Shown: piece by piece, positions 33,676 to 46,600 of the stretch | How positions within the stretch are numbered: position 1 is the stretch's first letter | Layout: each line of letters begins with the position of its first letter | Assembly (NCBI GenBank): GCA_948567375.1 | Contig: OX419758.1 | Location: 65,663,001 to 65,727,000 of the forward strand | DNA length: 64,000 nt | Direction of reading: 5' to 3' | DNA from: Lunularia cruciata | Taxonomy: Eukaryota > Streptophyta > Marchantiopsida > Lunulariales > Lunulariaceae | The notes under the pieces: generated by a model | What the model saw: only the letters and a program-made list of their open reading frames with translations | What the model was told of the DNA's origin: nothing | Database searches by the model: none | Position numbers and translations under genes: made by a program

Positions 33676-34005
33676 TTGATACTATCGATTTTTGGCGTTG
33701 ACCTGCATGAAGCAGGTCATAGTACTGTTTCCGCCCCACGCACGGTCTCACCTGATGATCTGAAAATCCTGGAAAGTAGATTCTTAATAAAATTAAAACA
33801 TATGCTTCAAAATAATGCATCTGAGTCTGCTGGGACTAGAACGGAGCCATATATTCAAGCTATGGTAGACACCTTTCTCCAAGAATGTGGACTTGATGAT
33901 GCTGTAGAACTAGATGTAGTACCATCAAAACTCAGAATGTTAATCACAGATAAACAGAAGGTTAATGTAATCGACCTGATCTCCCAAGTCAAACTAGGGC
34001 CCTGA
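33676..34005 (+). CDS. Small hypothetical open frame
   Basis: This is a 109-codon frame opened by a non-ATG codon, ending at TGA 34003-34005. The segment LKHMLQNNASESAGTRTEPY and the following VDTFLQECGLDDAVELDVV read like a folded, acidic helical protein. No start context or partner gene was seen, and no family could be assigned. It may be an exon or a pseudogene fragment next to the NUMT. Confidence 0.25.
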   Translation: MILSIFGVDLHEAGHSTVSAPRTVSPDDLKILESRFLIKLKHMLQNNASESAGTRTEPYIQAMVDTFLQECGLDDAVELDVVPSKLRMLITDKQKVNVIDLISQVKLGP

Positions 34006-35190
34006 GCTGCTCTAGCTCCCTAGGATATTCGGACATAGTCAAAAGAGACTAAGCTATTATAGCAATAAACTTGATTCAAGAAATGCGTACAACACTGGTG
34101 AGTATGAGATTGTTTGTGGACAATGATATTAAGCTAAGTATTAACACATACTCATCTGCAAGTAATCGGTTCTCATCCACAACAACGCAGTAAAATTCCA
34201 AAATGTGTGTGTTGTGTTCCAAAATGTGCGAGTGTTCAGATGCCAAGGATCGATCCACCATTTTTAAACAATTGTGAACTGAGCAGACTGTTTCATGAGG
34301 ATACTGGATGTCATTGACTGAGAAAACTAAAAGCTTCAGGCCGTGCATTGTAACATTATGTTACTGAATGGACCAAAGAAAGTGGTACAGGTACGAAAGA
34401 CGCAAGGCTTTATCTTATCTATTCTGGTACAATGAAGATCAGCTTTAATTCCAAAGTAAGCTACAGATACAGAGTAAAGCATCGCGCAGACCGCAGAGGA
34501 GATAGTCCGAGTTATATTCCTCTGGTCAACACAAGAACTAAGTGGAGCGGGTCTTCTGGTGGACTTTCTACTTTTAAGACTCGACTCATCGATATCAGTC
34601 CAGAAATACACTAGATTTGATTTGGTGCCTTGTTTGATGGCTGCTTGCATTTAAGAATCATCCTGTGCTGCTACAAGTGTTTAGCAACACATGCTACAAC
34701 TTTGGCAAGGTTACTGGACTTAAAGAGATTACAGTAAGCTCAATACGTCACGTACTACTTGTCGAGAAGATGACCTCACTCAACTGCACACAGTTTCGAG
34801 TTCGGAAATTTAATGCAGGGGCAAGACATCCGGGCACTTCGGTACCACTTCATAATACAAGTCATATTAAAGTTCATGAAGAGCTAATGTAGTACGAGAA
34901 AAGTAGATATCTTCATGTGCAGGCAAAATATGAAAAGTGTAAGCGTCCTATGCGATGACTTGGAATATAACTTTTAAGCAGATTATGTAAATGGCAATTG
35001 ACTTATGAAATGGAGAACTACCGTTGGATTGAACTTAAAAGCTGTGAAATAATATTGAAGAAATTCAGCACGAGAGACAACTCTGAGCAAGACCGCATAT
35101 AGTTTCTATATCTGGTTTGGTATCTACCCAGGTCAGTATCGATCTAGCACAGCAAACAACGACCGCACAAACATTGAAATCAGAAATTGA
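34006..35190. other. Upstream region of the cupin gene, no gene recognised
   Basis: Short frames on both strands (34336-34650 minus, 34432-34614 plus, 34665-34892 plus) lack recognisable domains. The last about 200 bases probably include the promoter of the germin-like gene. Confidence 0.35.
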
Positions 35191-35194
35191 ACAC

Positions 35195-35201
35195 TATATA
35201 A
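35195..35201 (+). promoter_or_regulatory. TATA box of the cupin gene
   Basis: TATATAA lies 156 bases before the start codon. This predicts transcription from about 35225-35235 and a 5' leader of about 125 bases. It is the only TATA-like site well placed for this gene. Confidence 0.6.
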
Positions 35202-35356
35202 ACCATGCCTCTCACTGCAAATTGCAAATTCTCAAAGTTTGCTTCTCAGTCGTGTTAACTTTCTGAGGAGTTCATTGGGTCAGAGGAGCTGCAATTGTAT
35301 CAAAAATTTGTTCTCTGTAAATTTTAAGAATCCGCTCTTTGGAGTTCTGTGTCAAC

Positions 35357-35995
35357 ATGTCTGTAAAGGTATCTACGATGAAGGGGCTCTCAATGAGTTT
35401 GTTTCTCGGAGTTGTGTTCATTGCATCTATCGGCCGTCCTGTTTTTGGGGCTGATCCTGATATTGTTACCGACTTCGGTATCAATGTCACCTCAGGAGAG
35501 GACCTTCACTTCACAGGCTTTCGCGATCTTCCCGAAGAGCCATCCGGTTCCATCCACATCACTTTCGGCTTCGACACTGAGTTTCCTGGAGTCATTGGCT
35601 TGGGAGTTGCACCTGCCCTGCTGAAATTCGGCCCCGACTCGCTCAACTCATTCCACACCCATCCTCGTGCCAGTGAGGTGTTCTTCGTCATAGATGGAGA
35701 GCTTGACTCGTACGTTCTTGATACGGCCAATAGACTGTACTTTGCAACTCTGAAGAAAAATGATGTGTTCGTGTTCCCAAAGGGTCTCATGCACTTCCAA
35801 ATCAATCGAAGTAAGACAAAGACCGCCACCGTGCTTGCATGCTTCAACAGCGAGAATGCAGGTCGTGTCAGCGTTCCCCCAGCAATTTTCAACTCTAACC
35901 CGCGCATTGGAACCGACATTCTGATGAAGGGCCTGTTGCTTGACGATGAAACTGTCGAGCGTCTGAAGAACATGACTTTTCCCTCCTCAATTTGA
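35357..35995 (+). CDS. Germin-like / spherulin-like cupin protein
   Basis: This is an intact single-exon gene of 212 codons. The ATG at 35357 is chosen because the preceding in-frame codons lie in the leader and only this Met starts a good signal peptide (residues 1 to about 31, MKGLSMSLFLGVVFIASIG core). Secretion to the wall or apoplast is expected. A single cupin barrel carries the metal ligands: His100, His102 and Glu107 in HTHPRASE, and His146 in FPKGLMHFQ. Possible N-glycosylation sites are Asn43, Asn150 and Asn205. The paired N-terminal cysteines typical of true germins are absent, and only one Cys remains in the mature part. This points to the spherulin-like branch. Enzyme activity (oxalate oxidase, superoxide dismutase or none) cannot be told from sequence. 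There are no stops or frameshifts, and base composition is more GC-rich than its surroundings. Confidence 0.9.
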   Translation: MSVKVSTMKGLSMSLFLGVVFIASIGRPVFGADPDIVTDFGINVTSGEDLHFTGFRDLPEEPSGSIHITFGFDTEFPGVIGLGVAPALLKFGPDSLNSFHTHPRASEVFFVIDGELDSYVLDTANRLYFATLKKNDVFVFPKGLMHFQINRSKTKTATVLACFNSENAGRVSVPPAIFNSNPRIGTDILMKGLLLDDETVERLKNMTFPSSI

Positions 35996-36279
35996 TCAAG
36001 TCATCATGAGCAGACCAATTTCTGCTGATTCTTTGGAATAACTCTGTAGCTGCAGTTCCGACTGCAACCTGAACGTATACAAATAACCTTAGTTCGCTGT
36101 AATGGCAGGTGCAACATGCCCGATGTCATGTGGTGAGACAGTGCTCGTTTTATAAGTACGTTCAGCGTAGTACCTAGTACTCGCACAATGATGTATTTAG
36201 GTGCTAATACCTATCATTGCACGCATATTAGTTGTAGACTTGATCCGAGAGCTGATCGTGCTTTGAACGAAGGGAATCA

Positions 36280-36285
36280 AATAAA
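36280..36285 (+). terminator. Poly(A) signal of the cupin gene
   Basis: AATAAA lies 285 bases after the stop codon, a plausible plant 3'-UTR length. Confidence 0.5.
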
Positions 36286-37216
36286 TTTGCAGATATGAAA
36301 ATGTTTATGTTGATTACAGATCCAGTGTATTTCCCCTTATCACTACAGTTTACAGACGGAACATATATATGTGTGGATCCAGGCAAGATACTTCCAACTA
36401 CACAATGAATTGACGTTTAGTTGCATCGTGGTTGGATTGGCATAGCATCATGAGGTTTAGATCACTCAACTTGCTTGGTTTTCTGGTAGACCTTGCATAG
36501 TGGACAGTAGAATGTAGACGAGCAAAGACACGCAAAAGCGAGTCAATGGGAATGATCCCAACCCACAGATGCATGAAACACATACCCTAAACACATATTT
36601 TATCATTTGTTCCATATCTGATGAATTGATTTATATTTCTTTACTTTGCCTCAGCACTAATTCGTTGTGTACGTGTAAGGCTCTTCTATATTCACATGAC
36701 GTTTCTGTTTTCCAAATCTGCTTGCTATCTTACAGTAAGTTTTATATTTTGCTATGAATTTAGAACATCTAAATATTACAGTTGTAAAAGAATACTAGAG
36801 TTTTTTAACCTTAGTTTTTGTCAAATTCATCCATTTCTTTAAAATTGTATGGGATAATTATGAAAAGATAAATATCATGTAGTTACATATAATAACAGTT
36901 ATTGTTATGAAATATTTTTAAATCCATAAGTGCGACAATTAATTACTAATCTATTACATATGGAAACCTGCTGATGTTTCAAATGTCACAATCAAATGAG
37001 CGTTTCATAAAGTGTGGTTTCCTCTTGATTTGCACTGACTAACTAGCTGATAGATAAGTTGTGTTAGGTGCCCAGAGAACCGTAGATGGACATGGATAAC
37101 TCTGTCTAGGAATTCCGGTCATTTATTTTGATTTCCAAACGATTCACAATGCTATTCCTGGGCTTGCTCAGTGATATATACACAAATCAGTTCTGGGTTC
37201 TTGCAGTTTCAAATAA
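36286..37216. other. Intergenic, no gene recognised
   Basis: Only short frames without domains occur (36398-36583 minus, 36569-36757 plus). No repeats of the families described here were seen. Confidence 0.4.
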
Positions 37217-37252
37217 GGAAAAAGGCGACCACGTAGAACACATGAAGGAATG
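37217..37252 (+). repeat. Family F fragment
   Basis: 'aaaaaggcgaccacgtagaa' followed by 'cacatgaaggaatga' matches the 5' part of the F element at 6616-6660. The rest is missing. Confidence 0.45.
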
Positions 37253-37375
37253 ATATTACTCTCAAGCGGGTTCGTCCACAGCTATGATCCTCGTTCACTA
37301 CCTATAGTTACTTAACAGATCACATGCGTCTTGCCACGGCACTTTAATAAGAATTTCTCTCCACAACTCCATGTC

Positions 37376-37410
37376 AGAGCAGATCCCGTCAAGGTGACGA
37401 GATCTGCTCT
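37376..37410. other. Short perfect inverted repeat (hairpin)
   Basis: AGAGCAGATC (37376-37385) and GATCTGCTCT (37401-37410) are exact reverse complements with a 15-base loop. No poly-T follows and no gene is adjacent, so a function is not implied. Confidence 0.5.
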
Positions 37411-40400
37411 TGGCTTTACTGTTGCACGTAAACATACCACGGTGGCTAAGCATACATATTCTGATTCAGTTTCGTATCCCAGATTGATCTAATGATTAGT
37501 CAAATTGGGATTGCCACCAGACCAGATGGCGCAAATGTGATGGCCAATTGCGATGAGGATAAGAAAGGAGGATCTCTGAAGCACTTCCTGTTTGTCATGT
37601 TGATATCAAATCAAAGTTGAGGAAGCAGGTCTGGAGTCAAGCTGCACGTTTCTATCGTGACGGGGTGACGACTATCTTCGACTTTGACTTTCATTTTGCC
37701 CTTGATGAGCTTGACGTCATCTTTGGCTTTTGACTTATGCGGTCATGTCTTTATCTGTTTCTATCCGAAGCGAGTCGACAGGATCACCACAGTATTGATT
37801 ACAGCATTCACTAAATGTAAACTCCTAACTGTTTGGAAAGAAGGAATCAAATATCCAGATGTTTATAGCCTTCAAAGGTCTAGAAACTTTATATCACATG
37901 TTTATAAGTTAATCTCTAAAATTCTTAAAGATATTATAATTTAATACATCATTCTGATTATTGTTGTAAAAACTTAATAAATTACTTCTAAGATATTACA
38001 AATATCATCATTTATGACATATTATATATTTCAAGTAAATAATAATACATGTAAATGGATGTTAGTAGAAAGCAAGATTTAAATTAGACTTCAAAAAATC
38101 TTATCTATCCACATCATACTCTTCTCATTTCTTTAGAAAATGTTTCAAACTGTATGTCATAATCTTCAAGCTTCACATAGCCATAAAATAACATTTTTTA
38201 GAAAAATTTCATAAGCATTAATAGAAATATCATTTTCTTTGTTCACAAATTTACAAAACAATCATATTAACCATTTCAAGTTCCATATCCAAAAAGACAT
38301 TAAATAAATTATTAACTAGACCCAAGATAGAGATTGTTATCCCAATAGTGGGAATTACAAGAATCCTTGAACTCCTAAATAACTTGATGTTATTGAGGAT
38401 TTTATTAATATTCCATAAGAAAACAAAAGATTTGAAAATAGAAATCATATTTACAAAGGAAGTATTTTGTTTGTCCATTTTTCAAATTATCAAAACAATC
38501 ATTTCTACCGTTTTCACATTGTACTATCTACTAAAAAAGTATTATCATATTATCCAATTGAGTATCAACAATAAGCTGATATTCAATTGAATTATGTGAT
38601 GTGAGCAAATTATATTAGCTGAATTATTCAATGGTCAGAGATTAATCAAATGGTGGGGGTAATAAGTAAAAAAAATCTTAACATGGTTTTTTTTCTCTTA
38701 ATTATTGTTAAATTGGTCTTTGTTCAAAATAATAAGATTTCAAAATTGTAATAATCCAAAACACCTCCAAAATTTGCAAGGTATTGAAGGGTGAACCTGA
38801 GGTTAAGCAAGAAATAATGCATTTCTTTTACAAATCTAAGAAATATGTTTCTGAGATGGTTAAGATATGACTTCAATAATGAAAGTAAAATTTAATCTTC
38901 CGTTATTTCAAATTTCTAGGTAGATGGAACTAAAATTTGGATTGAAAAAAAATAGATTAAAATTTATTATTAAAGCTTATAATGACTCATAGAAAAAATT
39001 ACAAAAAAATAAACAAAAAAATAAAATAAATTGATATATATTCAAAGCAATAGAAAGGATAAAAAAGTTAGATATAATACGAGGGATGGTGGATCTGCAA
39101 AAAGATAGTATACAAAGAATAAAGAGTGTTTATCTCAACAAGCTTTTATTTACGCATAAGTTCTAATATACTGAATAATGGAAAGAAGCAATAAAACTTT
39201 CCTAATAAACTTATATGGAACCAACAAAAATTCATCATATGTCATAAAGTACTAATGTAAGTGTGAAAATGATAGTAGTAATTGTATGGAATTTTTATCC
39301 AAACTTCATGAATATTATTCCAAACTCATATTCTTCCCCAAATTATAGCTCAAGACTTGTTACAGTAATTTGTACAAGAACCTAGCTTATCTTTATGAGC
39401 AACAAGATGGGAAAAAGACAAAAAAATTTTGATAAAGATGCAAAAATTAAATATCAAAGCAATAACATATATAAAATCAAGATGAGCCACATCTTAACCA
39501 AACTTGAAATAATAAGTGGCAAAAAATTAAACTATATGTTGCAAGTGGTGAAAATAAAATACAAGTAAGAGAGTATAAAGAGCAAATAGATGAGATCAAA
39601 GGAAAGAGATAGAACAATAAATATCAAGTTAGAGAAAGAGAAGTATTATTAAACAAAATACTTGCAAAGTAAAGGTCAATCCTAAAATCACACTTTTTAT
39701 AGGAACATTTTTGCTAATTCAAAATGTGATTACAAAATCTCACTTCTCTAGGACAATATAAGCAACCTAAACTACAAATTTGAAATACCTAAAATCAAGT
39801 AAGAGTTAGAGATGAGTATTGTTGGACAAAAGACTTGAAATTTAAAATCCAACCATAAAATCACACTCTTAAGTACTTAAAATTTTCACTTAGGTAAGAG
39901 AAATTGGGTCAATTATACTTATAAGATATCAAATTTTTTTGAGGAATTGGGTACTTTGAAATAAGATAATAAATGGGTGCTTTGAAATAAGAAGTAATTT
40001 TGAGCTTACTTTCATAGAAGAAAATGACCAATTTAAATTCCAATTTTGAAATCATACTTTTATGAAAAAAAGTTTATTTTTGTGAAGTACAATTTTAGAA
40101 CCACATTATCATAAGAAAACTAGCAACATAAACCTAAATTGTCATATTGAAATCTCTCTTTTCTATCAAATTTCTAGATTTTACTTTTATAAGAAACAAT
40201 CAAGTGAGATTCTCAAATCCCAATTCTATAAAAGAAAACAAGTATAAATTCAAAATTTTGTCTTGAGTGCAATTTTGAAATCCTACATTAAAATAAAAAA
40301 ACTAAAAATTGCAAATAACCAAAGTCTCATTTCAGTTTGTATTTTCAATAGCCAATTTTCTAATCCAAAAGTAGTAGTTTGTGATCACATTTAAATTGAC

Positions 40401-41404
40401 ATTATATCATATTAATCTAAATTTTATACTATAAAATTAGAAATTGTAAGTTGATTTGCATCCTAATTTTTTAGGAGAAAATTACTATCTAGAATCTAAT
40501 TTTTAAATCCGACTGTCATATGGGACATTATGAACCAAAAGTAGAATTTTAGATCCAATACTTTTGGTAAAATATGGTCAATTAAGAAGTTTGAAGTTTA
40601 AGAATTATGAGGCTTATAAGAAGATAATGGGCAACAGAAATTATGAAATTTTAAATTTGTAGAAGACATTTAAGAATCTAAAGTGCAATTTCAAAGTCCA
40701 TGTTCCATAAGAAAAAACTAACATTTCTTTAGTGTGATTTTGAAATCTAACTTGCATAGGAGACAAGAATTATAAGCAATCTAAAGTATGATTTTAAGCT
40801 CTGAATCATTTTAATCCAAATCTAGTTTACTTAAGAGGCATTCGTCTTTTGGGAAGAGGATTCTTGAATTGCATTTTTTATCCAATATAAATATCCTTAT
40901 GATGGTTGGGATTTCGTTAAATATAATTCATAAATTATATTGTCTCTAAATAATTATTTCTAATTAAATTTTGATTTTGAGATAGTAATTTAAAAATCTT
41001 GATTTTCTTTACCAATCCTTAAAAATATCATTCTTCTAAAATGAGATAAGAATAAATCCTATATGATCAAATGCAAGAACTATTTTATATTCACAATCTT
41101 TTTATGTTTATATGGAATATCAAACCTTGCACAAGATAAATTTCATCAATTTCATAGTAATGTTTATCCTTTATATCCTAAGTATTTCTATTCACAAAAT
41201 AAAGGATATAAGATGAGATCAGATAACATAATTGCTCCTCATGTAAATATAATATATGTAGAAATTTAATACATTGAAGACTTGGATATATTAGGAGATA
41301 ATTGCTGACTAAAGTAAATGTAAAACATAGCTTTTCTTGAAGGTACTATGGAATTGAACTAGGAGCAATGTACATTAACTTAGAAGTATATAATTTATCA
41401 TTGA

Positions 41405-41495
41405 AAAGGAAAAGGTGACTACATAGGATAACAAGAAGATTGGAAGACCACATCAAGCCATATAAGGATAAGTCATATTAGGTAAAGTGGGAAAC
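41405..41495 (+). repeat. Family F copy, partial and diverged
   Basis: 'aaaaggtgactacatagg', 'ttggaagaccacatcaagcc' and 'taggtaaagtggga' follow the order of the F consensus, with about one base in five changed. The 3' part ('gagaaatctgcc...') is absent. Confidence 0.5.
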
Positions 41496-41776
41496 CTTCT
41501 TATTTATCTTGAAGTGTGATTCAAATTTACATCTTCCCACTTATTTACATTCTAAAAGATAAGTTTATAGTAATGTATTTGCTTAAGTAGATTTTAGAAC
41601 TATACTTTAGGCTAGCAAAAGGATAGTATATCAATATCTTGACAAAAAAAGTGAACAAGTAAAATTATAATTCGAGTTTTATAGATGATCATGAGTACAA
41701 AGATTAAGTCTAGAATGCTTATGATCAAACGTTGAGATTGACCTAATTTGTACAAACTTATACCATTTTAATTAGT

Positions 41777-41884
41777 GGACGTAAATTTTTTTTACACAAA
41801 GTTTGTACACTCTAATAATATTTATATTACTTTGATTCATGGATGTAAATATTTTTTATACAAAGTTTGTACACTCTAATAATG
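41777..41884 (+). repeat. Two-copy tandem repeat, about 65 bp
   Basis: 'aagtttgtacactctaataat' is preceded in both copies by '(a/g)tgga(c/t)gtaaat' and a T-rich run (41777-41820 and 41842-41884). The copies differ by a few bases and an insertion. Confidence 0.6.
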
Positions 41885-43045
41885 GCAACAAGTGTTAACA
41901 TCACAAGTTGAAATCTAGCTATATTAAATCTTAGTTTCACTTGAAGGAATCGTGATTTGGCATTGTAATTTTTGTGAAAAATAGTGCAATTTTAGAATCT
42001 CACTTTAGAAGAAGAGCATTCACTAAAATGAAAATAATATGATTTTAAATCCAAAATATCTATTTTCAAGAGAATTATTATTCTAGAATTGCAATTCTTG
42101 TGAAAAAAATTTAATTTTGATAATCTTTTTTCTAAAGAATAGAGAGTTCTCACATCTCAATTCTTGATGAAGAGAAATGAAATTGCACTTTATCATTCAA
42201 TTTACACTTGACTAATCTAATTTATTTGGAACCAAAAGAGAATATTTGATTACCTCTTCCTAGTACTATTGGATCTTAACTATCTAATTTCCTAGTTCCT
42301 ATATACAAAACTTGAATATTTCTTTGTTATTTATAAGGATGTCTTATTTCTATCACATTTTTATTGGGTTGAACTACCTTTCATTTTATAAAATGGTTTT
42401 ACCTTATTCTAATTCTCTTTGATGTCATCTCATCTTATATAGCAACTTTGCTTGATTCTCCTTTATGCTATAAGGTTTTTTTTAATAAGCTCTATTTGCA
42501 ATATAAATCCTTTGTTATCTTGTTCCATTGTTTCTCTTTTCTTACTATAATCATCTTGTACAATGGTTTTATATGATTCTTTTTGTTTATTCTCTTTGAT
42601 ATTCTAAGTCTATTCTTCTTACCAGCTGTCTTCCACCTATATAATTTTGTCTTGATTCATTGTTTCTCTTCTAAATAATATCAAGTATTTCTCTTCCTTT
42701 TCCAATTTTTAACGTTATTTTTTAGAAATTGATTTCAATATGTAATGTATTGTTTCTATTTCTTTCTCGTTCATCTTACAGTTTTTAAATCTGGTTAAGC
42801 ATATCTCTTTTATTTACTAATTGCTACTCTAAGGTTGGATTATGAAGTATTATTGTTTTTCTACCAAATTTGATAAACTATTCAATCAAATTTATTCTTA
42901 AATATAGTTGTAAAATCTCTCTTCAAAATAAGCTTAAATTTTAAAATTGCATACATATAATCCTTTATATATTTTAGAGTCATCATTATAAATCTAGAAT
43001 CCTATTATTCTTACTTATTATTCTACTACTTTACAAGAAGAATGT

Positions 43046-43277
43046 CAAAAGGATATATGCTAAGCATCAGAGCAAAATAACAAAGTGGTTGAAAACAAAG
43101 ATTACCCAATTCTCAAATGGGAAAGATACATTTAAATCGCCAAAGCGGGCCTAGTCTCTCAAAAGGATATATGCTAAGTGTTAGGGCAGAATAATAGAGT
43201 AGCTCAAAGCAAACAAAGATACCCAATCCTCAATTGGGGAAGATACACTTAAACTGCCAAAGTGGGCCTGGTCTCAT
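43046..43277 (+). repeat. Two-copy tandem repeat, 114-bp period
   Basis: Both copies start 'caaaaggatatatgctaag' (43046 and 43160) and end near 'gccaaagcgggcctagtctc' or 'gccaaagtgggcctggtctc'. Divergence of perhaps one base in six suggests an old duplication. No coding potential was seen. Confidence 0.7.
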
Positions 43278-43485
43278 AGGCGATATTGGTAACTACCACT
43301 ACCCACTCAAATGAAGTCAGCAGTCTGATATATTTTAGAGGAGCATTATGTGAAGGAGGCTCAACTATCAGTGCTTGGTGGTTGTAGATCTAGATCAAGA
43401 GCTTCATTGGAAACCTCTTTCTTCTAGATAGCCCAATAACTACGAGCGAGTCCTTGATGACGCATAAGGTCCATCCATATTTTAG

Positions 43486-43640
43486 TAAAGGGCAATTGCA
43501 TAGAAAACACAAAGGATGAGAAGACCCCATCATGCCATACAAGAGTGAGACAAAATAGGTAAAAGGGAGCTAAGCCTCAAAAGAGTTGATATGAGAAATC
43601 TGCCCTACTGCATCTAAGATATCTGAGCTATGCAAGTTGT
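43486..43640 (+). repeat. Family F copy, near full length
   Basis: It runs from 'gtaaagggcaattgcatag' to 'gatatctgagctatgcaag' and matches copy 1 in order over its whole length, including 'gagaaatctgccctactgca'. It gives the single-unit length of the family, about 155 bp. Flanking target duplications are not clear here. Confidence 0.65.
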
Positions 43641-46600
43641 ATGGTCCACAAACAATAGGAGTATCCAAAGAAGCATGAACTAGTGTGATTGCTCTCCTAT
43701 GGGTTGCACCAGCCACTACACTCTATAGAGCAATGGACACATGTTGTCTAAAATATGCTACAAAGTATGAGAATGAGAGTGGTACCCCTTGGCACCTAAC
43801 ATGATAAGCTCTCATGCACTCCTTGACAAATGCTTCAAACATCATGTCCATCTCTCCATATAACTCCAGATGGGGTTATTGACATGTAAGACTTTCAATC
43901 ACACTTCCTTAAAATTATGAGTGAAATTTAAAGGTCTCAAAATATAATTACTTTTGATCTCGGATATAAAGTTGGGAGGAAAGTAGACTTTGTTTTGGCA
44001 TTGATCAAGAAGAATGAGATTCCCAACCTTTGGTACCAACGTACACCAGGCCAATAGATGATGCAAATGTCAAGGGTGAGGATGCTACATTGAGGACCCA
44101 AATACTTGCACAAGAGCTTGGATCTATGAAGTGTAATGCATGAGCGGGTATACCTTTTGGTTAGACCTCCCATAAAAGGAGGTTGGAGTTCAAGTTCTGC
44201 TAACTCAAGGGGAAAGCATGTGAACTTAGCCAAACTTTGACTTAGTCCTTGAGGTCAATGCCTAGGTGTGGAACTCCTAAAAGAATAACAACTGCTAGTG
44301 TGACTTAAATAGCATCATAAATTTTAATGTACCTCTACCCAAAGCACATTATAACATATGTACATCCTAACTGTCATATTAATGTGAGTGTAGTTACACT
44401 CTCAAAAATCCACTTGAACCTTCCCACAGTCATAACATAAGAAATCTGCAAATACAAAGGTGTAATATAAGCAAAGACAAGTAATAGATCAGGAGAAAAG
44501 GTATGATAGGAAATCATATATACTTAAATCTATTGTCATAAGTGCCAAAAAGAATAAAAACCATATGAAAAGAACCCATTTGCTAATAATAGGACCACCA
44601 AACCTATGCTCTAAAAAAAGATGATAGTGCAATATGGTCTCACATAGTAAAAATTATTCAGACCACATCATCTCAAAATTATAGAGAGAGCTATATATAA
44701 CCTATACCACTCACTTAAGAGTTGTGGAAATATATTTAGTCTTACCAAAGGACAAAAACTGTGATGGTACCATCAAGTATACCTAAATGAGGTAAGAATA
44801 CCTTTATAAGTGGGTATATACATACTATGTATAAAGCTGAGAGACATAACATTTCATCAAGTTGAGAAGATCCACCTGTATTCAAAAATCATGAGAGTAA
44901 ATGATTATGAGTTGTAACCTAGATCAAAGTGGTAGAGATGAAAGATATAAAAATAATGTCTCCTCTTAAAAAGGAGCATGAAATTCTCAAATCCTTATTG
45001 GAAATAAAGGAGTGGAGTCTGAGGATGTGAGTAGAGCTTGTAGATTCTAAGCTTGACATTCCTAAGTGTAGACTTGTGGCACTAAGGTTATTATGCTAAT
45101 TGTAAAAGTGGACAAAGCCATGTCTACGTCTTCTAGAAGGCAAAATATATGGGTGTCATTTGATAATTAAGGAACTAGCAAGATGGAAACCAAGTAGGAT
45201 CTATCTCAAAGCAAGGAAGCGAGATATGGCAAACAAAGGACTACTTAAAGGATCTTCCTAATAGATGTCTTTCTCAAAGAAAATTGTGAGCAATAATATG
45301 ATTGTTATGCTAAAGATGCCTCTATGCTAAAAGATGCAAAAATAGGATAAGGAGGATCTAATATCTACTAAATCAAGTGCAAAAAACAAAGGTACCTAAG
45401 AGATGGTCTTAAAGGAATTTGAAACTTCTACGTGAATAGCCACTCAATCAAGATAGAGGTCCAAGGATACTCTAATGCTAGTGATAACCATCTTACATCC
45501 TCCAAGAGTAATCATAACAAGTTGATATAAAGACACAAATTATAGAAAAAAAATCAAAGCTATAAACTAAGAGTAATCATAACAACTTGATATAAAGACA
45601 AAAATTATAGAAAAAATATCAAAGCAATAAACTAATAATATATAAGACAACATCAGGAAACATCTTAGGTAACAATGGAGCAAACCTTAGAAGTCTCTTT
45701 CAGAGGACAAGAGATTCCAAACAAGTATATAGCTCCAAGTGGCTCTACATCAAAAGCAATGCTCGACAAAAAGCAAACAAGAGGAGAAAATTAGAATCTG
45801 GTGGAAAAAAACATTCATATTGATACTCAAAAAGTAAAATCTATGATACACTCATAGAGAAATATGGACAATTAAATTAATACATGAAAAAAAAGAGACA
45901 TTGAAAGTTGTATCTCCTCATCTAGGTGAAAGTTATGGAGGAGAGGAAGGTCATAAGTGGCAAATGGATGAAATCTCTATGAAGTAATCAATAGAAAAGA
46001 GCACTAGTTTAGAGTATGAATGCTTGAGTTGCACATCTTTAGCCTCCTACTTGGTATAAATTCAAGGAATGATGGGGATAATGATACTTTGGACATAGTA
46101 CATAGGATTGAGAAGACTCAAAAAGCCTATTTGCAATTGAGTAGGCTTGTATGGTATGCTTATTTGGTAAGGATGGCCAACCCATTCTCCATAACCTATG
46201 AATCTTAGAAATAGTCTCTTTGTATTTGATAGGCCTTCATGTACTAGTAAGAGTAAGGTATATTGTAGAAATATAGCTAATAAAGTTTAAATAAGAAAAA
46301 TCTCTTCTCTTATATTTAAAAAAAATGAGCTCTTAGTAGCTTATTGTATTATGTAGAGCATGGAGTCTACTAGGTAGCATAAAGGTATTAGTATGTTGGT
46401 ATAAATTTATAGTCCATGTAAGCCAAGGAAGAAAGCTTGAATAATGCAAGAGAATGTAACCAAGAATTAAGAGCATATGAGGATTGAATAGAACCAACTC
46501 TTGTGAATAGAGATTATAAAGAGATATAGCCTCTAGATTTAAATCTACCCCTATATTATGCTCAATGAACTCTTGCCTAAGGAAAATATGGACAAGATTT

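Larger units (their letters stand above)
37411..43045. other. Intergenic block, strongly AT-rich from about 37900
   Basis: From about 37900 the sequence is strikingly AT-rich and holds many degenerate short repeats of an 'attttgaaatcycacttt.ataaga' type (39640-42200). No open frame with a domain was found; 37684-37944 and 41063-41269 appear to be chance frames. It contains the F copy at 41405-41495 and the duplication at 41777-41884. Confidence 0.45.

Noticed and set aside
35506-35973. 155-codon minus-strand frame opposite the cupin gene
   Set aside because: It is a shadow of the GC-richer coding sequence on the other strand; the plus frame has complete cupin motifs.
38251-38590. Ile/Leu/Asn-rich frames that look membrane-like on both strands
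   Set aside because: AT-rich sequence gives such frames by chance; no family motif or start signal.
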